Assembly: GCF_002938435.1 (NCBI RefSeq)
Contig: NZ_POQT01000019.1
Coordinates: forward strand, 18,684 to 82,683
Direction of reading: 5' to 3'
DNA length: 64,000 nt
DNA from: Blastococcus saxobsidens
GTDB taxonomy: Bacteria > Actinomycetota > Actinomycetes > Mycobacteriales > Geodermatophilaceae
Shown: positions 53,601-60,460 of the stretch, piece after piece
How the letters are laid out: each line of letters opens with the position of its first letter
Position numbering within the stretch: position 1 is the stretch's first letter
Made by a program: the position numbers and the translations under genes
The notes under the pieces: generated by a model
Told to the model about the DNA's origin: nothing
Seen by the model: only the letters and a program-made list of their open reading frames with translations
The model's database searches: none

Positions 53601-54848
53601 TCAGGCAGGCCCGGAGGTGATCGCCGGGTCCGCCCCCTCCTGCGTGGCGCGCGCCCGGGGCGGTCCGCCGTACCAGTCGAGGCAGACCATCGTGGCGTCA
53701 TCGCGCAGGTCGCCCCCGGTCTCGTCGAGCACCGCCCGGCCGAGGGCGTGCACGACCTCCCGCGGGTGCAGGTCGGCGGTGTCGGCGAGGGCCTGGGCGA
53801 CGTCCAGGTTGACCGCGTTGCGCTCCTGCATGCCGTCGGTCAGGAAGATGATCCGGTCGCCGGGCTCGAGCGGGAACGTCTGCACGTCGAAGGACTTGCC
53901 GGGCACGACGCCGAAGGGTGGGTCGACCCGCAGCGCGATCTCCTCCACCTTGCCGTCGCGCAGCCGCATCGGAAGGACGTGCCCCGCGTTGACGACCAGC
54001 GCGGTGCCGGTCTGCAGGTCGATCCGCACCAGCTGACCGGTGACGAACTGCCCGGGGTCGGCGTTCTCCAGCAGGGCGTCGTTGGCGTAGGTCGCCTGCT
54101 CGGCCAGGTCCATGCCGCGACGCCGGCCGTTGCGCAGGGCGCCGACCAGCAGCGTGGCGAGGAGCGCGGCGGCCACCTGGTGGCCGACCGCGTCGGTGAT
54201 CGACACCTGCAGGCAGTCGCGGTCCAGCGTGTAGTCGAAGGTGTCCCCGCCCACCGTGCTCGCCGGCTCCAGCCAGCCGGCGAGGGTGAATTGGCCGGCC
54301 TCGCACGTGTAGGTCGCCGGGAGCAGCCGGCGCTGGATCTCGGCGGCCAGCGCGAACTCGGTCGAGCGCTGACCCCACTCGAACACGTCGGTGTGCCGCC
54401 GCGCGGCGATGACGACGTAGGCCAGGGCGTGCGCCGCGGTCCGGACATCGGCGAGCTCGCGGGCCGAGGGACGCCGGACGAGGTCGAGCTCGATGACACC
54501 GATCGCGTCGCCGCGGTCGGTGACCGGGACGACCACCACCGCCCCGTCGCCGACGGCCCGGACGTCGGCCTCCTGGGTCCGCAGGACCCGCTCGTAGACG
54601 GTGCCGGTCAGCGGGATCGTCTCCGCCTGCTCGACCCCGTGCCCGCGCGCCCCCTCGACCGACGCCGCGGACGTCAGCCGGACGACGGCGCGGCCGGAGA
54701 AGTCGGCGATCAGCAGGGTCACGGCGCGGGCCTCGACCATGGACCCGAGGGCCTCGGCGACCGCCTCGACCGCCTCGATCGGCGGTGCCGCCTCCACCTT
54801 CTGCAGGAGGTCCCCGACATCGATCACGAAGTCCTCCGAGCCATGCAT
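53601..54848 (-). CDS. GAF and PP2C (SpoIIE) phosphatase
   Basis: A 415-residue protein with a GAF-like sensor at about 20-155 and a SpoIIE/RsbU phosphatase domain at about 160-395 (FALAAEIQRRLLPATY, STVGGDTFDYTL, VSITDAVGHQVAAALLATLL, DRIIFLTDGMQERN, DDATMVCLDW). It probably dephosphorylates an anti-anti-sigma factor in a partner-switching pathway. No such partner is encoded nearby. Confidence 0.88.
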   Translation of the reverse strand: MHGSEDFVIDVGDLLQKVEAAPPIEAVEAVAEALGSMVEARAVTLLIADFSGRAVVRLTSAASVEGARGHGVEQAETIPLTGTVYERVLRTQEADVRAVGDGAVVVVPVTDRGDAIGVIELDLVRRPSARELADVRTAAHALAYVVIAARRHTDVFEWGQRSTEFALAAEIQRRLLPATYTCEAGQFTLAGWLEPASTVGGDTFDYTLDRDCLQVSITDAVGHQVAAALLATLLVGALRNGRRRGMDLAEQATYANDALLENADPGQFVTGQLVRIDLQTGTALVVNAGHVLPMRLRDGKVEEIALRVDPPFGVVPGKSFDVQTFPLEPGDRIIFLTDGMQERNAVNLDVAQALADTADLHPREVVHALGRAVLDETGGDLRDDATMVCLDWYGGPPRARATQEGADPAITSGPA

Positions 54849-54900
54849 GGGCAGACCCTAGGCGCAGCGGTGTCGCGGGAGGTCGGGCGGCAGAGCGGAC

Positions 54901-54939
54901 GACGCTGCCGGGCCACCCTGAGGGCGTCCCGGCAGCGTC
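54901..54939 (-). terminator. Terminator of sodN
   Basis: GACGCTGCCGGG (54901-54912) pairs perfectly with CCCGGCAGCGTC (54928-54939) around a 15-nt loop, 19 bp downstream of the sodN stop. Confidence 0.7.
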
Positions 54940-54958
54940 GGTGGTGGTGGTGCGGATA

Positions 54959-55363
54959 TCAGGCGGCGGCCTTGGTCTCCCAGAAGATCTTGTCGATCTC
55001 GGCGATGTAGTCGAGCAGCTTCTGGCCCTCGGCCGGGTCCATGCTCTGCTTCGACGCGGTGCCACCGGCCTGCTTCGTGGCCTTGTTGAACAGCTCGTGC
55101 AGCTGCGGGTACTTCTCGAAGTGCGGGGGCTTGAAGTAGTCGGTCCAGAGCACCCACAGGTGGTGCTTGACCAGGTCGGCCCGCTGCTCCTTGATGAGTA
55201 CGGCGCGCTGGCGGAAGACCGGGTCGTCGTTGCCCTGGTACTTCTCCTGGATGGCCTTCACGGACTCGGCCTCGATGCGGGCCTGGGCGGGGTCGTAGAC
55301 GCCGCAGGGGAGGTCGCAGTGCGCGGTGGCCTCCACGGCGGAGAACATGCGGGTGAAACGCAT
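54959..55363 (-). CDS. sodN: Nickel superoxide dismutase
   Basis: A 134-residue NiSOD precursor. A 14-residue leader (MRFTRMFSAVEATA) precedes the nickel hook HCDLPCGVYDPAQ, with His1, Cys2 and Cys6 of the mature protein, so proteolytic maturation is required. The rest is the four-helix bundle ending ...YIAEIDKIFWETKAAA. It dismutates superoxide in the cytosol. It is divergent from the maturation protease sodX. Nickel-dependent Nur control is known in Streptomyces, but no site is clearly seen. Confidence 0.96.
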   Translation of the reverse strand: MRFTRMFSAVEATAHCDLPCGVYDPAQARIEAESVKAIQEKYQGNDDPVFRQRAVLIKEQRADLVKHHLWVLWTDYFKPPHFEKYPQLHELFNKATKQAGGTASKQSMDPAEGQKLLDYIAEIDKIFWETKAAA

Positions 55364-55414
55364 GGAGGTGCCTCCGGGGGTCGTGGGGTTGTGTCGTCTG
55401 CGACCCTACTCGCG

Positions 55415-55801
55415 GTGATCGACGGCGACAGTGCGAGCGAGCCCGCGAACGGCCCGGTGGAGCCGCTGCCGGGCGTGTGGGCGCTGGTGCGCGTCAGCGG
55501 GCCGTCGATGTCACCGACCGTGCGTTCCGGTGACCGGCTGCTGGCCCGCCGCCTGCGCCCCGGGGGCAGGGTCCGACCGGGGGACGTCGTCGTCGCCCGG
55601 TTCCCGTCGCGGCCCGGGCTGCTGGTGGTCAAACGGGTCCGCCGGGCGGCCGGGGCCGGGCACTGGGTCGAGGGCGACAACCCGTTCCTCACCGACGACA
55701 GCCGTTCCTTCGGTGCCGCCGTCGTCGTCGGGCGGGTGGTGGTGCGGCTGTGGCCCCGCCCCGGCCGTCTTCCCCCGGCGCCCCCGTCAGACCTGGCGTA
55801 G
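55415..55801 (+). CDS. sodX: Nickel-type SOD maturation protease (S26-like)
   Basis: A 128-residue signal-peptidase-like protein. The Ser is in RVSGPSMSPTVRSGDRLL and the Lys in LLVVKRVRR. It lacks the membrane anchor of true signal peptidases, in line with a cytosolic protease that removes the NiSOD leader. It is adjacent and divergent to sodN. Its 3' end overlaps the convergent rmlC by 15 bp. Confidence 0.9.
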   Translation: MIDGDSASEPANGPVEPLPGVWALVRVSGPSMSPTVRSGDRLLARRLRPGGRVRPGDVVVARFPSRPGLLVVKRVRRAAGAGHWVEGDNPFLTDDSRSFGAAVVVGRVVVRLWPRPGRLPPAPPSDLA

Positions 55802-56389
55802 CTGCGCGTACCGCTCGGCGCAGGCGGCCATCGTCGGCAGCAGTCCCTGCTCCCGGGCCTCGGCGAGGGTGGGGGCGTCCCGGTCCTTGGCCGACAGTGC
55901 GAGCTCGACGTCCGACGGCCACGGCAGGTCGAGTTCGGGGTCCAGCGGCGAGACGCCGAACTCCCGGTTCGGGTCGTAGCCCGAGGACACCAGGTAGGTG
56001 ACCGAGCTGCGGTCCGCCAGGGCCAGGAAGGCGTGGCCGAGCCCCTCGGCGAGGTAGACCGCGCGCGGCTGCTCGCTGTCGAGCAGCACCGAGTCGTGCG
56101 TGCCGAACGTGGGGGAGCCGACGCGGACGTCGATGACCACGTCGAGCACCCGGCCGGCGGGGCAGTAGACGTACTTGGCCTGGCCGGGCGGGACGAGCGC
56201 GAAGTGCACGCCGCGCAGCGCGCCCCGCGAGGAGACGCTGTGGTTGGCCTGGGCGAGCGGCAGCGCGTGTCCCACGGCCTGGGACAGCACATCCGAGCGG
56301 TACCACTCGGTGAAACTCCCCCGCGTGTCCCCGTGCGGGACGAGGTCGAGGACGTAGCTGTCGGGCACGGCGAGCTCGCGGATCTCCAC
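55787..56389 (-). CDS. rmlC: dTDP-4-dehydrorhamnose 3,5-epimerase
   Basis: A 200-residue cupin epimerase of dTDP-rhamnose synthesis. The active-site His is in GALRGVHFALVPPGQAKYVY, with the Asp in VIDVRVGSPTFG and the conserved GLGHAFLALADRSSVTYLVS. No other rhamnose genes are adjacent. Some proteins of this type are sugar 3-epimerases of related pathways. Confidence 0.88.
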   Translation of the reverse strand: MEIRELAVPDSYVLDLVPHGDTRGSFTEWYRSDVLSQAVGHALPLAQANHSVSSRGALRGVHFALVPPGQAKYVYCPAGRVLDVVIDVRVGSPTFGTHDSVLLDSEQPRAVYLAEGLGHAFLALADRSSVTYLVSSGYDPNREFGVSPLDPELDLPWPSDVELALSAKDRDAPTLAEAREQGLLPTMAACAERYAQLRQV

Positions 56390-56442
56390 CCGCGCACCGT
56401 AGCGACAGGTGCCGCCCGGACCCCGGTTACTCTGCTGTGCCC

Positions 56443-57633
56443 ATGAGCGGAAATCCGGCGTCCGAGCAGCCCGTCACCGACCGCTTCGCCGACGACCCCG
56501 CGTTCGCCGTGCACGAGGGCGGCAAGCTGTCGGTGTCCGCGGTCCGCTCGATCGACTCGATCGCCGACCTCGCGCTCACCTACACGCCCGGCGTCGCGCG
56601 GGTCTCCAGCGCGATCGCCGCGGAGCCCGAGCTGGCCCACCGGTTCACCTGGGCGCCGCGCGTGGTCGCCGTGGTCTCCGACGGCACCGCGGTGCTCGGC
56701 CTCGGCGACATCGGCCCCGCGGCCGCGCTGCCGGTCATGGAGGGAAAGGCCTGCCTGTTCAGCGAGTTCGCCGGCCTCTCCTCGGTGCCGATCGTGCTGA
56801 GCACCACCGACGTCGACGAGATCGTCGCCACGGTGAAGGCGATCGCGCCCTCGTTCGGCGGGATCAACCTCGAGGACATCAGCGCCCCGCGCTGCTTCGA
56901 GATCGAGGACCGGCTGCGCGCGCAGCTGGACATCCCGGTCATGCACGACGACCAGCACGGGACGGCGATCGTCGTCCTCGCCGCCCTGCGCAACGCCGCC
57001 AAGGTCGTGGGCCGCGAGCTAGGCGACCTGCGGGTCGTCGTCTCCGGCGCCGGTGCGGCCGGAGTCGCCTGCACCAAGATCCTGCTGGAGGCGGGCGTCG
57101 GCGACATCTCGGTCGCCGACTCGCAGGGCATCCTGCACGCCGGCCGCGAGGTGAGCGGCACCAAGCAGTGGCTGGTGGAGAACACCAACACGCAGGGTTT
57201 CGCCGGTTCGATGACATCCGCGCTCGAGGGCGCCGACGTCTACCTCGGCGTCTCCGGCGGCAGCGTGCCCGAGTCGGCCATCGCCTCGATGGCCGAGAAC
57301 TGCATCGTCTTCTCGCTGGCCAACCCCATCCCCGAGGTGGACCCGGAGATGGCCGCGCGGTACGCCGCCGTCGTCGCCACCGGCCGCAGCGACCTGGCCA
57401 ACCAGATCAACAACGTGCTGGCCTTCCCCGGCTTCTTCCGGGGGGCGATCGACGCGGGCGCCACCAGCATCACCGAGGAGATGAAGCTGGCGGCGGCCAC
57501 CGCGATCGCCGACGTCGTCGGCGACGACCTGCGGCCGGACTACATCGTGCCGAGCCCGCTGGACCGCCGGGTGGCCACCGCGGTCGCCGAGGCCGTCGCC
57601 GCCTGCGCCCGCGAGCAGGGCGTCACCCGCTGA
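56443..57633 (+). CDS. NAD(P)-dependent malic enzyme
   Basis: A 396-residue prokaryotic malic enzyme converting malate to pyruvate and CO2. The N-terminal Tyr/Lys region is LALTYTPGVARVSSAIAAEP, metal ligands lie in INLEDISAPRCFEIE and MHDDQHGTAIVVLAAL, and the Rossmann motif is VVSGAGAAGVACTKILLE. No C-terminal phosphotransacetylase domain is present. ATG 56443, with GTG 56437 two codons earlier. Confidence 0.93.
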   Translation: MSGNPASEQPVTDRFADDPAFAVHEGGKLSVSAVRSIDSIADLALTYTPGVARVSSAIAAEPELAHRFTWAPRVVAVVSDGTAVLGLGDIGPAAALPVMEGKACLFSEFAGLSSVPIVLSTTDVDEIVATVKAIAPSFGGINLEDISAPRCFEIEDRLRAQLDIPVMHDDQHGTAIVVLAALRNAAKVVGRELGDLRVVVSGAGAAGVACTKILLEAGVGDISVADSQGILHAGREVSGTKQWLVENTNTQGFAGSMTSALEGADVYLGVSGGSVPESAIASMAENCIVFSLANPIPEVDPEMAARYAAVVATGRSDLANQINNVLAFPGFFRGAIDAGATSITEEMKLAAATAIADVVGDDLRPDYIVPSPLDRRVATAVAEAVAACAREQGVTR

Positions 57634-57796
57634 CGTCCCCCGACTCGCGCCCGCCCGCCCGGTAGATCGGGCCGAGCACGCCGGCCAGAGCGGCGTCGGC
57701 GAGGGCGGCGAGGTCGGCGAGCAGCGGGTCCACGCGTCCCGCCGGCGCGCCGGTGACAGGTAGAGCAGCGGCGCGGGCCACGTCATGTGGCTCCAC
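57623..57796 (-). pseudogene. Possible gene remnant downstream of the homing endonuclease
   Basis: A 57-codon frame from GTG 57796 (EPHDVARAAALPVTGAPAGR, LLADLAALADAALAGVLGPI, YRAGGRESGDVSG) has high-GC host-like codons and overlaps the malic enzyme end by 11 bp. It looks like the C-terminus of a larger protein whose upstream part is missing where the endonuclease now lies. No family is recognised. Confidence 0.35.
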
Positions 57797-57826
57797 TCGT
57801 TCGTCGGAGGCGTGAACGGCGGATGC

Positions 57827-58609
57827 TCAGGCCTTCTCAGTCCTGCCCAGCCGACCGGCAGCATCGCGGATCGTTCCGGTCCACACGTCGGCGTCCTCGC
57901 TCTCGGTCCATCGCCGAGCACCGCATGTCGGTCTGGCACGCATCTCCGCGGGCCTGGTCCACCCCGCCACCGCTGCTGCGGCCGCACGCGTGCGGTCAAG
58001 AGCAAGGCAGCCATCGGGATAGAGCCAGGCGGCCAGGGCCGCGGCAGGGGCACCGGCCACCCGGAGGTTGTAGACGTCGTCGCGCGTGTTCCGGTTCGTC
58101 GTCCTGTATGCACCGGCCACCCGCAGCGCTTGGCCGCAGAAGAATTCGGCGAGCGGCTGACCGGCCGTCACGAATCCCACGAAGTGGCGTCCTGCACGGG
58201 TGAAGCCCACACTTCCGTCTCCGTCGACGAGACCGCGCATGTAGTCCGCGACGCTGAAAGGCGCCGACGGTGGTGCCACCGTCGACGACCTGCGTCCGGA
58301 CGGCAGACCGAGTTGCACGAGCTCCTCGCGAAATCCGAGGTCGCACACCGTCCAGGTGGCCGATCGGTGTCTCCCGGAATTCGTCGTTCTCTCGCGGTAC
58401 GACACTCGCGAATACGCGTCGAAGAGGGTGGTGGACGAATGCAGCACGGACTCGTCCCGCTGTGACACCCCGATCGTGAGGCGGCCACGCCGGCGCGTCC
58501 CCGAGTAGTGGTTCCCGTTCGTCTGTGCGAATCCGAAGAAGTAGGCGTGATCAGGGCGCGTGAGATCGGTCTGCGGCGCGATGGAAGATCCATCGCCTTC
58601 CGCCGACAC
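57827..58609 (-). CDS. Free-standing LAGLIDADG homing endonuclease
   Basis: A 260-residue protein with two LAGLIDADG-type helices: AYFFGFAQTNGNH (22-34) and DYMRGLVDGDGSVG (122-135). The second has the catalytic acid pattern; the first has Asn in place of the acid. The C-terminus (WTESEDADVWTGTIRDAAGR) resembles a SANT/Myb DNA-binding helix set. GC and codon use are visibly lower than the flanks (TCT, GGA, GAA codons), suggesting transfer. GTG 58609 has AAGGAA before it. No intein splice motifs are present, so it is free-standing or an eroded insertion. Confidence 0.78.
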   Translation of the reverse strand: MSAEGDGSSIAPQTDLTRPDHAYFFGFAQTNGNHYSGTRRRGRLTIGVSQRDESVLHSSTTLFDAYSRVSYRERTTNSGRHRSATWTVCDLGFREELVQLGLPSGRRSSTVAPPSAPFSVADYMRGLVDGDGSVGFTRAGRHFVGFVTAGQPLAEFFCGQALRVAGAYRTTNRNTRDDVYNLRVAGAPAAALAAWLYPDGCLALDRTRAAAAAVAGWTRPAEMRARPTCGARRWTESEDADVWTGTIRDAAGRLGRTEKA

Positions 58610-58704
58610 TTCCTTGCCCTCGCCGGAAGGGTCGCCGGACAAGTCTCGTGCCTGTCGGCTCCTCGACGGCCGGCGCGAGATCGAACGCCTCGGCCGCCGT
58701 CGTC

Positions 58705-59418
58705 TCACCCCAGGCTGAGGATCCGGTGGACGATCGGGTCGACGGCCAGGTGCAGGCCGGTGTTCGCGTAGGTGAAGAAGAACGCCGCGATGCCGAAGAC
58801 GGGCACCAGCGCCACCTTCTCCACGGTCGCGCCCGTGCGCAGCCGGAGCAGGATGATCCGGCTGCGGGTGGCCAGCCACAGCACCGGGACGGGGACGCCG
58901 GCGGTGGTGAGGGCGTCGCCGAGGATGTGCGTGAGCACCCCGGCGGCCACCGCCCACGGCAGCCAGAGCGGGCTGGGCATGTGCGTGAGCAGCAGCCAGG
59001 CGCCACCCCAGGAGAGCACCAGGTTGCCGAGGATGGTCGTCTCGGTCCGCCCCGGGATGACGAAGTGCAGGGCGTGCAGCGCCAGCCCGATGGCCAGCGC
59101 CAGCACCAGCAGGCTGGACCAGAAGGCGTTGGCGGCCAGCATCGCCAGCGCACCGAACGCCAGCGGCGCCAGGACGGCGTCGTGCGTGCCCCAGCGGTGC
59201 CCACCGGTCACCGCCCCGATCGCCCCGGAGGGGACGTCGGTGGCCGGACCCCACATGTCCGAGACGGTGGAGCCGCGGTGGTCCAGGTCCGGCAGCATCG
59301 CGAAACCGCCCACGGCCGCGATCCAGGCTCCCTGCGCGACCGCGCCGTGCACCGGTGCCCAGGGCAGCGTGGCGGCCCCGGCGGCGAGTCCGGAGAGCGC
59401 GTGGGTGTGGCCGAGCAC
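58705..59418 (-). CDS. DUF457/YdjM-type membrane-bound metal-dependent hydrolase
   Basis: A 237-residue polytopic membrane protein. The N-terminus has GHTHALSGLAAG and MLPDLDHRGSTVSD, with further HRWGTHD and HILGDALTTAGVPV, the metal-binding His/Asp pattern of the DUF457 (YdjM/LexA-regulated membrane protein) family. GTG 59418. The function in the family is not established, though a phospholipase or metalloenzyme role is proposed. Confidence 0.82.
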   Translation of the reverse strand: MLGHTHALSGLAAGAATLPWAPVHGAVAQGAWIAAVGGFAMLPDLDHRGSTVSDMWGPATDVPSGAIGAVTGGHRWGTHDAVLAPLAFGALAMLAANAFWSSLLVLALAIGLALHALHFVIPGRTETTILGNLVLSWGGAWLLLTHMPSPLWLPWAVAAGVLTHILGDALTTAGVPVPVLWLATRSRIILLRLRTGATVEKVALVPVFGIAAFFFTYANTGLHLAVDPIVHRILSLG

Positions 59419-59471
59419 GCATGGAGCATCACCCGGTGGAGCGGCGCGCCGAGGGAGGCGCGCGGATCGCG

Positions 59472-60196
59472 CTACTCGACCAGCAGGTGGTGCAGGAGGC
59501 GCCGTGGATCGTCGAGGAACAGCCGCCAGTCCCGGACCAGCTCCAGGTCCGCCCACTCGCGCACCGCGCAGCCGCCGGCGTCCAGCTGGTACACCAGCGC
59601 CCCCGGCAGTGCGGCCAGCAGCGGGGAGTGGGTGGCGAGGAGCACCTGCGAGCCGGCCGCCACCACGCCCCCTGCAGGGTCCCGCCGCGAGCGTGCGAGC
59701 GGTGGGGGGCAGGGGGTCCTTCTGTCGTCGAGCACCCACAGCCCGCGCTCGCTCGTGCGCTCCTCGAGGAAGGCGAGGAAGCCCTCGGCGTGGGACCGCG
59801 CGTGCAGCGGACCGCCGAAGGCCCGCACGCCGTCCGGCCCCTCGTCCAGGGAGCTGAAGTGGCCGTGCGTCGCCTCCGCACGGAGGAACGCCCCACCCTG
59901 CGGGCGCGGGTGCTCGCCGTGCAGGTCCAGCTCGTCCCACAGCGGGAACTCGTCGGGGGAGGGGAGGGGTGCCCAGTGCCTGACCGCCGCGGTGAGCGAC
60001 CGCTGCCAGGCGCGCGCCACCGCCTCCACGAGGGTGGACTTGCCGCTGCCGTTCTCGCCGACCAGCACCGTCACCGGCGCCAGGTCGAGGCCTCGGTCCG
60101 CAGCTGGGCGACCGCGGGCAGCTCCCAGAACCAGGCGCCGGCATCCCGGACGTCGGGACGGACCTCGACCCGCGCCGGCGGCAGCCCGGAGGTCAC
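59472..60196 (-). pseudogene. AAA family ATPase, disrupted by a frameshift and a hairpin-element insertion
   Basis: From GTG 60196 the frame encodes PARVEVRPDVRDAGAWFWEL and PAVAQLRTE, then shifts near 60088-60093; one missing base restores GLDLAPVTVLVGENGSGKST. The second frame (60074-59472) has Walker A, then GLWVLDD, where Walker B should continue as DEPE. Instead about 19 residues encoded by repeat copy 9 (RRTPCPPPLARSRRDPAGG) appear before VVAAGSQVLLATHSPLLAAL. The catalytic Glu and D-loop are missing, so the protein is inactive. Confidence 0.8.
59667..59722 (-). repeat. Dispersed hairpin element, copy 9, inside the ATPase
   Basis: GCCCCCTGC (59667-59675) and GCAGGGGGTCC (59709-59719) flank CCGCGAGCGTGCGAGCGGTG. 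The 8-bp arms CCCCCTGC/GCAGGGGG differ from the other copies but are exactly complementary. The element interrupts Walker B of the ATPase. Confidence 0.75.
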
Positions 60197-60257
60197 TGGA
60201 ACGGCCCCGTCCAGGGCCCCGCCCCGAGCGTGCGAGGGGTGGGGAGGACGGGGTCCT
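60197..60257 (-). repeat. Dispersed hairpin element, copy 10
   Basis: GGCCCCGTCC (60203-60212) and GGACGGGGTCC (60246-60256) enclose CCCCGAGCGTGCGAGGGGTG. On the minus strand it begins one base after the TGA of the DUF6104 gene and ends at the start of the ATPase pseudogene. It is close to the family consensus. Confidence 0.8.
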
Positions 60258-60446
60258 TCACTCGTCCAGGTCGTCGTCGTCCGTGCCGCCGCGGGCCAGC
60301 CAGGTGGCCAGCCGCTCGACGGGCACCTCGAAGTCGGGGTGCTGGTCGACGAACGCCTGCATCTGGTCGGCCAGCCAGGCGAGCGTCACCTGCTCCTCGC
60401 CCCGCCGCTCGGCCAGCTCCTCCAGCCCCCGGTCGGTGAAGTACAC
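60258..60446 (-). CDS. DUF6104 small protein
   Basis: A 62-residue protein (YFTDRGLEELAERRGEEQVT, LAWLADQMQAFVDQHPDFEV, PVERLATWLARGG, then an acidic tail) with the DUF6104 pattern, found downstream of kgd in actinobacteria. The GTG at 60446 lies 14 bp after the kgd stop, so it is cotranscribed. The function is unknown. Confidence 0.85.
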   Translation of the reverse strand: MYFTDRGLEELAERRGEEQVTLAWLADQMQAFVDQHPDFEVPVERLATWLARGGTDDDDLDE

Positions 60447-60460
60447 GCCCCGCCCCCGGA

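Noticed and set aside
57019..58113. Minus-strand frame opposite the end of malic enzyme
   Set aside because: Mostly antisense shadow; only a different short frame (57623-57796) looks coding-like and is listed as a low-confidence remnant.
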